Shown here: positions 7,505 to 16,505 of the stretch, in pieces | How the letters are laid out: every line of letters begins with the position of its first letter | Position numbering within the stretch: position 1 is the stretch's first letter | Origin: Paraburkholderia sp. BL25I1N1 | GTDB taxonomy: Bacteria > Pseudomonadota > Gammaproteobacteria > Burkholderiales > Burkholderiaceae | Assembly: GCF_003002025.1 (NCBI RefSeq) | Contig: NZ_PVZB01000016.1 | Coordinates: 62,001 to 126,000 of the forward strand | Direction: 5' to 3' | DNA: 64,000 bases | Translations under genes and position numbers: made by a program | The notes under the pieces: generated by a model | The model's input: only the letters and a program-made list of their open reading frames with translations | What the model was told of the DNA's origin: nothing | Database searches by the model: none

Positions 7505-7833
7505 GCCGGATTCGCTTTAACCAGGCGGGGGTTGCGCCCATAAAAACCCACGCGTCACACGAAACGGCGCCGAAGCAGCCAAACCGATCACACGCGTCAC
7601 CCACAGCACCGGGATCTCACCATCCCGGCGCTTGAATCGCCCCCACCCGTTTCCTCCATCTCCCACGTTTCGCGCGGAAACAACACTCGTCGTCCCCACT
7701 TGCGATATTACAAGCCGCGGGCACGCAGCTTACGGGCAGTCATCCAATCGTCATGGGTTTGCCATGCGAGCGTCACCAGGCGTTACTACATTGGCGAAAA
7801 AAGAAATCTCCCTTTTTTCGACCAGGACCCCCA
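7505..7833. other. sixA-olsB intergenic region with Pho-box-like repeat
   Basis: No gene is seen in these 329 bases. The notable content is the direct repeat at 7737-7754 (listed separately) and an A/T-rich segment around 7795-7822 just before olsB. The sixA gene has no clear terminator. Confidence 0.5.
7737..7754 (+). promoter_or_regulatory. Candidate PhoB box upstream of olsB
   Basis: CAGTCAT-CCAA-TCGTCAT fits the PhoB layout of two 7-bp half-sites separated by 4 bp (consensus CTGTCAT, four A/T-rich bases, CTGTCAC). Both half-sites keep the GTCA core. It lies 80 bp before the olsB start. No good -10 element is obvious ten bases downstream, which lowers certainty. Confidence 0.45.
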
Positions 7834-8646
7834 ATGCGAGAACTGCCGACGCCTACCCTGCCCCTCGCTTCGATCTTCGAGTCGCGCCGTCTGCCGCGCG
7901 CCGAGGAAACGGTCACCGCCCAGCATCGCCTGCAAGTCACGTGGGCTCGCACCGACGAAGAACTGCGCGAGGCCCAGCGTCTGCGCTACCGCGTGTTCGC
8001 CGACGAAATGGGCGCACGGCTGACGGGCCCCGCGGGTCTCGACGTCGATTCGTTCGACGCCTACTGCGATCACCTACTGGTTCGCGATCTCGACACGTTG
8101 AAAGTGGTCGGCACGTACCGCGCGTTGCCGCCGCATCAGGCCGCGCGTATCGGCCGTCTGTATGCGGAAAGCGAATTCGACGTGTCGCGTCTGACGCACC
8201 TGCGCGCCAAGATGGTCGAAGTGGGCCGTTCGTGCGTGCACCCCGACTATCGCAGCGGCTCGGTGATCATGTCGCTGTGGGCCGGCCTTGCCGCCTACAT
8301 GAAGCACAACGGCTATGAGACGATGCTCGGCTGCGCGAGCGTGGCGATGGTGGACGGCGGCCACTACGCGGCGAATCTGTATTGCTCGCTGCGCGACAGC
8401 GCGCTGACCGCGCCGGAATATCGCGCGTTTGCGCACACGCCGCTGCCGGTCGATGAACTGCAAACGGGTGCCGAGGTGGCGCCGCCGCCGCTGGTGAAGG
8501 GTTATCTGCGTCTCGGCGCGAAGATTTGCGGCGCGCCGGCATGGGATCCTGATTTCAATACCGCGGACTTTCTGACGCTGTTCCGCTTGTCCGATATCAA
8601 TGCACGTTACGCTCGCCACTTCCTCGGCGATGCGCTGCCGCGCTGA
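7834..8646 (+). CDS. olsB: L-ornithine N-alpha-acyltransferase OlsB
   Basis: The 270-residue protein is an acyltransferase of the GNAT fold that transfers a 3-hydroxy fatty acid from acyl carrier protein to ornithine. This is the first step of ornithine lipid synthesis at the inner membrane. Family segments include LREAQRLRYRVFADEMGA (about 44-61), CDHLLVRD, VVGTYRALPP, VEVGRSCVHPDYRSG and LGCASVAM. ATG 7834 is chosen over the longer frame because an AGGA site lies eight bases ahead and homology begins just after. Ornithine lipids contain no phosphorus and can replace phospholipids. The Pho-box-like repeat upstream and the phosphate genes downstream fit phosphate control, as known in Sinorhizobium. 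Confidence 0.88.
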   Translation: MRELPTPTLPLASIFESRRLPRAEETVTAQHRLQVTWARTDEELREAQRLRYRVFADEMGARLTGPAGLDVDSFDAYCDHLLVRDLDTLKVVGTYRALPPHQAARIGRLYAESEFDVSRLTHLRAKMVEVGRSCVHPDYRSGSVIMSLWAGLAAYMKHNGYETMLGCASVAMVDGGHYAANLYCSLRDSALTAPEYRAFAHTPLPVDELQTGAEVAPPPLVKGYLRLGAKICGAPAWDPDFNTADFLTLFRLSDINARYARHFLGDALPR

Positions 8647-8705
8647 GCGGATCCGCGCGCAAGACGCGCTGTGACGCGCGTCGGCGAAGCAAAAACAAGC
8701 GGCCA

Positions 8706-8740
8706 CAAAAAAGCCCGGCACCGGCCGGGCTTTCTCATTC
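8706..8740. terminator. Bidirectional terminator between olsB and ppx
   Basis: The stem AAGCCCGGC (8711-8719) pairs with GCCGGGCTT (8724-8732). A-rich and T-rich flanks on the two sides serve both converging genes. Confidence 0.8.
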
Positions 8741-8766
8741 ATCCGCAGTGCGCCATGCGCAAGGCT

Positions 8767-10278
8767 TCATTCATCCGTATAAACCACGCGATACGGAATG
8801 CCGACCTTCTCCCACTCCGCGGCTTCCTGAATCAGGCTGTAGTCGGTCAACGGATTGTTGGCCACCCACTCGTTCGGCAACCGCACCTCGTAACCGCCGT
8901 TGACCTGTGTCACCGAGATGCCCGGCAAGCCAACGTCGGCACGCCGGCGGCACAGCAGCGCCGCGAGCCGCAGACAGAACAGCAGCGGCCACTCCACTTC
9001 GCGCGTTTGCGATAGCTTGCCGAGCTTGCCCGCATGACCGAGCACAAGCGCGGCGAGCCGCGCCTGATCGGTGCGCGAAAAGCCCGGCATGTCCGCGTTG
9101 CTGGCGATGTAGGCCGAATGCTTGTGATACGCGCTGTGCGAGATCGACAGACCGATTTCGTGCAGCGCAGCCGCCCAGCCGAGAAACATCCGGTTCTCGA
9201 CGCGGCGTTCTTCGTCGGGTTCCTCGAACTGTTCGTAGAAGCGCACCGCGAGTTCGCCGATGCGTCCCGCCTGCGCGCGATCCACGCCATAGCGGCGCAT
9301 GAAGCCTTCCACCGTGACCGTACGCATGTCTTCGTGCTGCGAACGGCCTAACAGGTCGTATAACACGCCGAGGCGCAGCGCGCCGTCCGTCGTGTCGACG
9401 TAATCGACACCGAGTTCGTCGAACACCGCGATCATGATCGACAGGCCGCCGGCCAGCACCGGAATGCGATCGCCCTTCAACGCGACGAGCTTCAGCCGGT
9501 TGACGTTCTCCGCCTTGATCAGCGCGCGCTTGAGGCGTTCGAGCCCGCCGCGCGAGATGCCGTGCGTGACGCCCGGATCGTTGAAGTTATTGGCCTCCAC
9601 CAATTCGGCCAATGCACGCGCGGTGCCCGACGAGCCGATCGCCTGCTCCCAGCCGGTCTTCTTGTACTCGGCGGAAATGATCTGGATTTCGCGGCCGGCG
9701 GCGAGTTCGGCCTGGCGCATCGTGTATTCGTCGACGTTGCCGGCAGGGAAAAACGCCCGGCTATGACTCACGCAGCCGATATACAGGCTCTCCATCTTGA
9801 TGGGCGTGTAATGCGAGCCAATGATGAATTCCGTCGAGCCGCCGCCGATATCGACCACCAGACGTTTGCCCGGACTCGCGGGCACGGAGTGTGCAGCGCC
9901 CGCGTAAATCAGGCGCGCCTCTTCACGCCCGGCGATCACTTCGATCGGGAAACCGAGCGCGGCTTGCGCCTCACCGAGAAATTCGCCGGCATTCTTGGCG
10001 ATGCGCAATGTATTGGTAGCGACCGCGCGAACGTGATCGGGATGAAAGTCGCGAAGACGCTCGCCGAAACGCTTGAGCGCGTCCCAGCCGCGCACCTGCG
10101 AAGCTCGGTCGAGCATCTTGTCGCGCGACAGACCGGCGGCCAGACGCACCGGCTCACGCAAGGCATCGACCTGGTAGATCTGGCTGCCCGCGTCGGTTTC
10201 CTCGACCCGGCCGACAATCAGCCGGAAGCTGTTCGAACCGAGATCGACGGCGGCGAGGAGTTGCGGAGTATTGACCAT
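8767..10278 (-). CDS. ppx: Exopolyphosphatase
   Basis: Starting at ATG 10278 gives 503 residues, close to the E. coli Ppx length. The enzyme releases terminal phosphate from inorganic polyphosphate and belongs to the ASKHA (Ppx/GppA) family. Visible signatures are the phosphate-1 motif AAVDLGSNSFRL near the N-terminus, GREEARLIY, VVDIGGGSTEFI (phosphate-2) and an HD-like C-terminal half (AALHEIGLSISHSAYHKHSAY). The open frame extends upstream to 10467, but those 63 residues are Ala/Arg/Pro rich and overlap the promoter region. The gene diverges from ppk, so synthesis and breakdown of polyphosphate share one intergenic region. Confidence 0.93.
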   Translation of the reverse strand: MVNTPQLLAAVDLGSNSFRLIVGRVEETDAGSQIYQVDALREPVRLAAGLSRDKMLDRASQVRGWDALKRFGERLRDFHPDHVRAVATNTLRIAKNAGEFLGEAQAALGFPIEVIAGREEARLIYAGAAHSVPASPGKRLVVDIGGGSTEFIIGSHYTPIKMESLYIGCVSHSRAFFPAGNVDEYTMRQAELAAGREIQIISAEYKKTGWEQAIGSSGTARALAELVEANNFNDPGVTHGISRGGLERLKRALIKAENVNRLKLVALKGDRIPVLAGGLSIMIAVFDELGVDYVDTTDGALRLGVLYDLLGRSQHEDMRTVTVEGFMRRYGVDRAQAGRIGELAVRFYEQFEEPDEERRVENRMFLGWAAALHEIGLSISHSAYHKHSAYIASNADMPGFSRTDQARLAALVLGHAGKLGKLSQTREVEWPLLFCLRLAALLCRRRADVGLPGISVTQVNGGYEVRLPNEWVANNPLTDYSLIQEAAEWEKVGIPYRVVYTDE

Positions 10279-10592
10279 CGAGTAAGCGGACTCCATGCGC
10301 GCGAGCGCGGCGGCGTTGGATGCGGGAAACGCTCCGTGTCCATCGGGTGCCCTGGGCGCCTGACGGCCGGCCGCGCGGTTCAAAGACGCCATTCTAAGCG
10401 TACCGGGCCTCACGATGTCACCTCGCAGCAATGGGGGTGGCCGATGGTCCCATACAGACTGCGTCATATTGACGACACGAGGCGATTACGGCGTAGAATA
10501 AATAATCGAGAATGTCATAACAACGTCATCATACTGTGAGAATTTCCGAGCGTCTTTCCGCCTCTCTTCCTGACATTCCATTCTCGCTGCCG
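10279..10592. other. Divergent ppx-ppk control region
   Basis: These 314 bases contain no independent gene. An A/T-rich core at 10485-10535 includes TAGAATAAATAAT and the Pho-box repeats. A further GTCAT half-site occurs at 10461-10467, facing ppk. Promoters of both genes should lie here. Confidence 0.55.
10512..10540 (+). promoter_or_regulatory. Candidate PhoB box upstream of ppk
   Basis: Three half-sites follow each other with 11-bp periodicity: ATGTCAT-AACA-ACGTCAT-CATA-CTGTGAG. The first two match the PhoB consensus well. The repeat ends 52 bp before the ppk start chosen here. Confidence 0.6.
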
Positions 10593-12656
10593 ATGTCCAT
10601 CCGCTACCCCTTATTGAATCGCGAGCTGGGCATTCTGGGTTTCAACGAGCGTGTGTTGGCACAAGCTGCCGACCCAGCCGTCCCTTTGCTCGAACGCCTG
10701 CGTTTCATCTGCATCACCAGTAGCAATCTCGACGAATTCTTCGAAGTCCGCATGGCCGGGCTGCAGGAACAGATGCGCGACAACCCCGGCGCGCTATCGC
10801 CGGACGGCATGTCGCTGCAGCACGTGTACGACCTCGTGGTCGAACGCGCGCAGAAACTCGTGCATCGCCAGTACACCATGCTGCACGACACGGTGCTCAC
10901 CGCGCTCGAAGCAGAAGGCATCTATTTTCACGGCACGGAAGCGTGGAACGAAGCGCAGACCGAATGGGCGCGCAACTACTTCTTCGACGAACTACTGCCC
11001 GTGCTCACGCCCATCGGCCTCGATCCGGCGCATCCGTTTCCACGCGTGCTCAACAAGAGCCTGAACTTCGTCGTGGAACTGGAAGGCAAGGACGCGTTCG
11101 GCCGTCAGGCGATGATGGGCATCGTGCAGGCGCCGCGCGCGTTACCGCGGCTCGTGCGCATGCCGCAGGAACTGTCGGGCTACCCGCATGGCTTCGTGCT
11201 GCTGAGCTCCCTGTTGCAACGCTTTGTCGGCGAACTGTTTCCGAACCTCGTGGTGCGCAGCTGCAATCAGTTTCGCATCACGCGCAATAGCGAACTGTTC
11301 GTCGACGAAGATGAAATCACCAATCTGCGCGTCGCGTTGCAGGGCGAATTGCCGGCGCGGCATCTGGGCAACGCGGTGCGCCTCGAAGTGTCGGCGGAAA
11401 CGCCCACGCATGTCGTGCGGCGCCTGCTCGACGAAAGCGGCCTGTCCGACAAGGATTGCTATTACGCCGACGGCCCCGTCAATCTGGTGCGGCTGATGCA
11501 ATTACCGGAGATGGTGGACCGCCCCGATCTCAAGTTCGTGCCGCACATCCCCGCGATTCCGCCGCAGGTCGCCAACAGCGCCAGCATGTTCGACGTGATC
11601 GATCAGGGCGACGTGCTGCTGCATCATCCGTACGAAAGTTTTCAGCCGGTGCTCGAATTGCTGCTGCAGGCAGCCAAAGATCCGAACGTGGTCGCGATCA
11701 AGCAGACCATCTATCGCACCGGCACCGATTCGCCGCTGATGGACGCGCTGATGCAAGCGGCGCGCAACGGCAAGGAAGTCACGGTCGTAGTCGAACTGCT
11801 CGCGCGTTTCGATGAAGAAACCAACATCAACTGGGCCTCGCAGCTCGAAGCAGTCGGCGCGCACGTGGTGTACGGCGTGGTGGGCCACAAGTGCCACGCG
11901 AAGATGATGCTGATCGTGCGGCGCGTGTCGGTGGGCGGCAAGACCACGCTCAAGCGCTATGTGCACCTCGGCACCGGCAACTACCATCCGCGCACGGCGC
12001 GTCTTTATACTGACTTCGGTTTGATGACCGCCGACCAGAAAATCTGCGAAGACGTGCATCACGTGTTCCAGCAACTGACCGGCATTGGCGGAGAACTGAA
12101 GCTGCACGAGTTGTGGCAATCGCCATTCACGCTGCATCCGAAACTCGTCGAAGCGATCCGCGCCGAAGCCGAGCATGCGCGCGCCGGCAAGAAGGCGCGC
12201 ATTGTCGCGAAGATGAATGCGCTGCTCGAACCCACGGTGATCGCCGAGTTGTACGAGGCCGCGCAGGCGGGCGTCAAAATCGATCTGATCGTGCGTGGCG
12301 TGTGTTCGTTGCAGCCTGGCGTAGCCGGGTTGTCGGAGAACATCACCGTACGCTCGATCGTTGGGCGCTTTCTCGAACACCATCGTATCTTCTACTTTTA
12401 CGACGGTGGCAAGGAACAGGTCTATCTGTCGAGCGCCGACTGGATGGACCGCAATTTCTTCCGGCGTGTTGAAGTCGCATTTCCGATCAACAACCGGCGT
12501 TTGAAGCGGCGTGTGATCGCTGAAGGTCTGTCTGCGTTTCTCGGCGACAATCAATCCGCGTGGCTGATGCAAAGCGACGGCCATTACCGGCGCCGCCGGC
12601 CGGGCAAGTCCTCGCGCAACGCGCAGATGAGTCTGTTGGGGAAATTCTGTTCGTAG
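10593..12656 (+). CDS. ppk1: Polyphosphate kinase 1
   Basis: With ATG 10593 the protein has 687 residues, as is usual for PPK1. It makes polyphosphate from ATP reversibly. The N-terminal domain begins LLNRELGILGFNERVL. The two phospholipase-D-like C-terminal domains contain HLGTGNYHPRTARLYTD, with the phosphorylated histidine, and VGHKCHAKMMLI. The region FYFYDGGKEQVYLSSADWMDRN lies near the end. A GTG at 10536 would add 19 residues that overlap the Pho-box repeat, so the internal start is preferred. Together with ppx it sets the cell's polyphosphate store. Confidence 0.95.
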   Translation: MSIRYPLLNRELGILGFNERVLAQAADPAVPLLERLRFICITSSNLDEFFEVRMAGLQEQMRDNPGALSPDGMSLQHVYDLVVERAQKLVHRQYTMLHDTVLTALEAEGIYFHGTEAWNEAQTEWARNYFFDELLPVLTPIGLDPAHPFPRVLNKSLNFVVELEGKDAFGRQAMMGIVQAPRALPRLVRMPQELSGYPHGFVLLSSLLQRFVGELFPNLVVRSCNQFRITRNSELFVDEDEITNLRVALQGELPARHLGNAVRLEVSAETPTHVVRRLLDESGLSDKDCYYADGPVNLVRLMQLPEMVDRPDLKFVPHIPAIPPQVANSASMFDVIDQGDVLLHHPYESFQPVLELLLQAAKDPNVVAIKQTIYRTGTDSPLMDALMQAARNGKEVTVVVELLARFDEETNINWASQLEAVGAHVVYGVVGHKCHAKMMLIVRRVSVGGKTTLKRYVHLGTGNYHPRTARLYTDFGLMTADQKICEDVHHVFQQLTGIGGELKLHELWQSPFTLHPKLVEAIRAEAEHARAGKKARIVAKMNALLEPTVIAELYEAAQAGVKIDLIVRGVCSLQPGVAGLSENITVRSIVGRFLEHHRIFYFYDGGKEQVYLSSADWMDRNFFRRVEVAFPINNRRLKRRVIAEGLSAFLGDNQSAWLMQSDGHYRRRRPGKSSRNAQMSLLGKFCS

Positions 12657-12705
12657 CGTGAGTGACTGCGCTCGCTTCGGCGGGCCGCCAACAAAAGTGG
12701 TACGC

Positions 12706-12738
12706 GCAAAAAAGCCCGCTATGTGCGGGCTTTTCTTC
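12706..12738. terminator. Bidirectional terminator between ppk and phoR
   Basis: The stem AAAGCCCGC (12711-12719) pairs with GCGGGCTTT (12725-12733). An A-run precedes it and TTTTCTT follows. It separates converging genes. Confidence 0.85.
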
Positions 12739-12756
12739 ATGCCGACGCGGCTACGC

Positions 12757-14070
12757 TCAAGCCGGCGCCGGTTGCCGGCGCGCCGTGCGATACACCGGAA
12801 AGCGCACGGTGAACGTGCTGCCGCGCCCTTCCTCGCTCTTCACATCGAGTTGCGCATCGTGACGTTGCAGCACATGCTTGACGATCGCAAGACCGAGGCC
12901 CGTGCCGCCGGTATCGCGCGAACGGCTGCGATCGACGCGATAGAAACGCTCCGTCAGCCGCGGTATGTCCGCGGAGGGAATGCCGAGTCCGCTGTCCGTC
13001 ACCGAAAATATCGCATTGCCGCCCTGCGCGTGCCAAACCACTCTGATCGCGCCACCGTCCGGCGTGTAGCGGATCGCGTTCGTGACGAGGTTGCCGAGCG
13101 CGCTGAGAATTTCCGTCTCGACGCCGGTGACCGTGAGCCCTTCGTCGGCATCGAATGTGATCTTGTGATGATCGCTCGACAGGCTTTCCGCGTCGTCGTG
13201 CAAATGCCGCAACACCGCGCGCATATCGATCATCTGATCGCTCGGCGGTTTGTTGTCGCCTTCGAGTTTGGCGAGCACGAGCAAATCGTTGACGATGTGG
13301 CGCATGCGCGAAGCCTGCTGCTCCATCAGTTCGAGATAGCGCGAACGTTCGCCTTCGCTCAATGGCAACTCGCGCATGGTCTCCAGAAAACCCGACAGCA
13401 CCGTGAGCGGCGTCTTCAGTTCATGCGACACATTGGCGACGAAGTCGCGCCGCATTGCATCCGTGCGTTCGAGCTCGGTGATGTCTTGCGACAGCACCAG
13501 TTTGCGATTCTCACCGTACGGAAACACCTGCACCGACAGCACGTTCTGCCGCTTGTCGCCCATGCCGCGCATGATCAGCATTTCTTCGTAGCGATGCGAA
13601 TTCAGATAGCGAACGAAGTCCGGCTGGCGCACCAGATGTGTGATGTGCTGGCGCAGGTCGCGCTTCGCGTCCAGGCCGAAATGGAGTTCGGAGATCGCGT
13701 TGCACCACTCGATCTGGTCGTGATCGTCGAGCATGGCGACGCCGTTAGGCGAGGCCTGGATCGCCTGAATAAAGCGCGAGTGCTGTTGCTCGACCGAGCG
13801 CACCTGGGCGTGCCAGCGCTTCGCGAGCTTGTGCAGACGGTAGTAGATTTCGCCCCAGATGCCGGGGGCGCTCGGCACTTCGCCATAAACCGGCGCGTCG
13901 AGCAAACGCCACAGGCGCTGCTTATGAAAGGTGCTGAAAAGGCTCTGCGCGAGCAGCATGACGATCGCGAGGACGAGCGCCGCCTTGACGTTCACGAGTG
14001 CGCCGACCACCGCGCACAGAACAGCCAGCAGCACGACCGACACGATGGAGCGCGCCCAGATGATGTTCAT
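12757..14070 (-). CDS. phoR: Phosphate regulon sensor histidine kinase PhoR
   Basis: The 437-residue membrane kinase has two adjoining N-terminal membrane helices (about 8-26 and 30-46), a PAS domain (about 95-200, with ASPNGVAMLDDHDQIEWCN), the dimerisation domain with phospho-acceptor H216 in NVSHELKTPL, and the ATPase domain with NLVTNAIRYTPDGG, DSGLGIPSADIPRLTERFYR and GGTGLGLAIVKH. PhoR senses phosphate sufficiency through the Pst transporter and PhoU and phosphorylates PhoB. It is the last gene of the phosphate set on this strand, 110 bases after phoB. All catalytic boxes are intact. Confidence 0.95.
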   Translation of the reverse strand: MNIIWARSIVSVVLLAVLCAVVGALVNVKAALVLAIVMLLAQSLFSTFHKQRLWRLLDAPVYGEVPSAPGIWGEIYYRLHKLAKRWHAQVRSVEQQHSRFIQAIQASPNGVAMLDDHDQIEWCNAISELHFGLDAKRDLRQHITHLVRQPDFVRYLNSHRYEEMLIMRGMGDKRQNVLSVQVFPYGENRKLVLSQDITELERTDAMRRDFVANVSHELKTPLTVLSGFLETMRELPLSEGERSRYLELMEQQASRMRHIVNDLLVLAKLEGDNKPPSDQMIDMRAVLRHLHDDAESLSSDHHKITFDADEGLTVTGVETEILSALGNLVTNAIRYTPDGGAIRVVWHAQGGNAIFSVTDSGLGIPSADIPRLTERFYRVDRSRSRDTGGTGLGLAIVKHVLQRHDAQLDVKSEEGRGSTFTVRFPVYRTARRQPAPA

Positions 14071-14179
14071 GGTCTAGCGATCGAAGAGAAAAGCCTATGC
14101 GCCGGGATGAAAATCGCGGCGCCTATGGTTGCGAACAGACGTACCCGACGCGGGCGGCGCAACGCCGCTAATGCGCGCC

Positions 14180-14881
14180 TCAGGCGCTCTTCGCAAGCCG
14201 GTAGCCGCTGCCGCGTACCGTCTCAATCATAGCATCGCACCCGGCGGGCTTGAGCGCCGCGCGCAAGCGCTTGATATGCACATCGACCGTGCGCTCTTCG
14301 ACGAATACGTGATCGCCCCACACCTGATCGAGCAGTTGCGTGCGGCTGTGCACGCGCTCCGGGTGCGTCATGAAGAAATGCAGCAGACGGAATTCCGTCG
14401 GACCGAGATCGAGCTTGATCTCGCTACCTTCCGCATGCGCGGCCACGCGGTGTGTGGCCGGATCGAGCTTGAGGCCATTGATCGCGACCACGTCTTCAGT
14501 CAACTGCGGGGCGCGGCGGCGCAACACCGCCTTGATGCGCGCCATCAGTTCCTTCGGCGAGAACGGCTTGGTGACGTAGTCGTCGGCGCCGATTTCGAGG
14601 CCGAGCACCTTGTCCTGCTCGTCGCCGCGCGCGGTCAGCATGATGATCGGGATATGCTTGGTGCGCTCGTTGTTGCGCAGATCGCGCGCGAACGCAATGC
14701 CCGATTTACCCGGCAACATCCAGTCGAGCAGGACAAGGTCCGGCAATACGTCGCTGATCAGGTTTTGCGCCTGCTCCGCGTTGTACGCGCGAATCGGGCA
14801 GTGTCCGGCGTGTTGAAGATTGACCGAAATCAATTCGGAAATGGCGGGCTCATCTTCAATGACGAGAATGCTGCTGGGCAT
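14180..14881 (-). CDS. phoB: Phosphate regulon response regulator PhoB
   Basis: The 233-residue OmpR-type regulator has a receiver domain with D10/E11 and phospho-acceptor D53 (LLDWMLPG), the switch residues in MLTARG and TKPFSPKEL, and a C-terminal winged helix (about 130-230) with RVHSRTQLLDQVWG and RTVDVHIKRLRAAL. ATG 14881 is preferred because AGAGG lies five bases upstream; a GTG at 14887 would be fused to that site. PhoB activates genes preceded by Pho boxes, which in this window occur before pstS, ppk and possibly olsB. It follows phoU by 26 bases and is probably in the pst transcript. Confidence 0.96.
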   Translation of the reverse strand: MPSSILVIEDEPAISELISVNLQHAGHCPIRAYNAEQAQNLISDVLPDLVLLDWMLPGKSGIAFARDLRNNERTKHIPIIMLTARGDEQDKVLGLEIGADDYVTKPFSPKELMARIKAVLRRRAPQLTEDVVAINGLKLDPATHRVAAHAEGSEIKLDLGPTEFRLLHFFMTHPERVHSRTQLLDQVWGDHVFVEERTVDVHIKRLRAALKPAGCDAMIETVRGSGYRLAKSA

Positions 14882-14907
14882 CGGCACCTCTGGTCCTTAT
14901 ATCTGGA

Positions 14908-15612
14908 TTAACTGAGTGCTTCGCGTTCGAGCGCGTCGCGCGACTTGTGCCGCACGTCCGTACCCTTCACGATGTAAATGATGAACTCGGCGATGTTCTT
15001 CGCGTGGTCGCCGATCCTCTCGATCGCCTTGGCGATAAACAGGAAGTCGAGGCCCACCGAGATCGAACGCGGATCTTCGGTCATGTACGAAATCAGCTTG
15101 CGCACGAAGGCGCGGAATTCTTCGTCGATCGCTTTATCGTCGCGCACGATCTGCGCGGCGGCGACCGTATCGAGGCGCGCGAACGCGTCCAGCGCGCGGC
15201 GCAGAATCGACACCGCCATTTCGCCCGACAACTTGATTTCAGCGATGTTGATGGTGCGCGACGCGCCGTCTTCCATCAAACGCTTGGTGCGCTTGGCGAT
15301 CTTTTCGGCTTCGTCGCCGGCGCGCTCGAGATTCGTGATGGTCTTCGAAATCGCGATCAACAGACGCAGGTCACGCGCGGCCGGCTGACGGCGCGCGATG
15401 ATGTTGCTGCACTCTTCGTCGATGTCCACTTCCATCTTGTTCAGACGCTCTTCTGCGGCGATCACCTGTTCGGCGATGTCGAGATCGAATTCGTTGAGCG
15501 CCTGCATGGCCTTGACGATCTGCGATTCGACCAGGCCGCCCATTTCGAGCACCTTGGAGGAAACCAGATTCAGGTCGGCGTCGAACTGGCTGGACAGGTG
15601 TTTGTCGGACAT
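14908..15612 (-). CDS. phoU: Phosphate signalling protein PhoU
   Basis: The 234-residue all-helical protein has the two PhoU repeats, each with an acidic and hydrophobic heptad pattern (about 10-110 and 118-215). It begins MSDKHLSSQFDADLNLVSSKVLEMGGLVESQI and carries the metal-binding type motifs near EDPRSIS. PhoU links Pst transporter activity to PhoR and prevents uncontrolled phosphate uptake. A GGGAG ribosome site is placed correctly before ATG 15612. It sits between pstB and phoB, as in most Pho operons. Confidence 0.95.
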   Translation of the reverse strand: MSDKHLSSQFDADLNLVSSKVLEMGGLVESQIVKAMQALNEFDLDIAEQVIAAEERLNKMEVDIDEECSNIIARRQPAARDLRLLIAISKTITNLERAGDEAEKIAKRTKRLMEDGASRTINIAEIKLSGEMAVSILRRALDAFARLDTVAAAQIVRDDKAIDEEFRAFVRKLISYMTEDPRSISVGLDFLFIAKAIERIGDHAKNIAEFIIYIVKGTDVRHKSRDALEREALS

Positions 15613-15639
15613 GTCGTACTCCCTTGTTTGTTCGGCGTG

Positions 15640-16488
15640 TTAACCGAAGCGGCCAGTGATGTAATCCTCGGTTTCCTTGCGGACCGGCTTGATGAAGATC
15701 TTTTCGGTGTCGCCGAACTCGATCAACTCGCCGAGGTACATATAGGCAGTGTAGTCCGAACAGCGGGCCGCCTGTTGCATGTTGTGCGTGACGATCACCA
15801 CCGTGTAATCGCTCTTCAGTTCGGCGATCAGTTCTTCGATACGGCCCGTCGAAATCGGGTCCAGCGCCGAACACGGCTCGTCGAGCAGGAGCACTTCCGG
15901 ACGGATCGCGATACCGCGCGCGATGCACAGACGCTGCTGCTGGCCGCCCGACAAACCGTAGCCGCTCTGGCCGAGCTTGTCCTTCACTTCGTTCCACAGC
16001 GCGGCCTTGGTCAGCGCCCATTCCACGCGGTCGTCCATCTCCGAGCGCGGCAGCGTTTCGAACATCTTCACGCCGAACGCGATGTTGTCGTAGATCGACA
16101 TGGGAAACGGCGTCGGCTTCTGGAACACCATGCCGATCCGTGCGCGCAGCAGCGAAATATCGCGCTTGGATGTCAGCAGGTTTTCGCCGTCCATCAGGAT
16201 CTCGCCTTCAGCGCGCTGTTCCGGATAGAGCGCGTACATCTTGTTCAGCGTGCGCAGCAGCGTGGACTTGCCGCAACCCGACGGGCCGATGAACGCGGTC
16301 ACCTTGCCTTCGGGAATCTGCAGATTGATGTTCTTCAGCGCGTGATACTTGCCGTAGAAGAAGTTCAGGTCGTTGATCTCGATCTTCGGACGCGACGGCG
16401 CCTGCGACTGGCCGCTCTGGGCGGGATCGAAACCGGCGGGCGCGGTAGGGCGCGCGATCGGATTGAGTTGAGTTTCTGCCATATTCAT
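15640..16488 (-). CDS. pstB: Phosphate ABC transporter ATP-binding protein PstB
   Basis: The 282-residue ATPase powers high-affinity phosphate import. It shows Walker A (GPSGCGKST), the Q-loop segment GMVFQKPTPFPMSIYDN, the signature LSGGQQQRLCIARG, Walker B LLLDEPCSALDP and the H-loop VIVTHNMQQA. About 35 residues before the ATPase domain are Pro/Gln rich and variable. ATG 16488 is chosen since GGAG lies nine bases before it; the longer frame to 16806 overlaps pstA and is spurious. Seventeen bases separate it from pstA. Confidence 0.96.
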   Translation of the reverse strand: MNMAETQLNPIARPTAPAGFDPAQSGQSQAPSRPKIEINDLNFFYGKYHALKNINLQIPEGKVTAFIGPSGCGKSTLLRTLNKMYALYPEQRAEGEILMDGENLLTSKRDISLLRARIGMVFQKPTPFPMSIYDNIAFGVKMFETLPRSEMDDRVEWALTKAALWNEVKDKLGQSGYGLSGGQQQRLCIARGIAIRPEVLLLDEPCSALDPISTGRIEELIAELKSDYTVVIVTHNMQQAARCSDYTAYMYLGELIEFGDTEKIFIKPVRKETEDYITGRFG

Positions 16489-16505
16489 CGGATTACACTC
16501 CGCCC

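Noticed and set aside
10279..10467. N-terminal extension of Ppx to 10467
   Set aside because: The extra 63 residues are low complexity and overlap the divergent promoter region. The ATG at 10278 gives the normal length.
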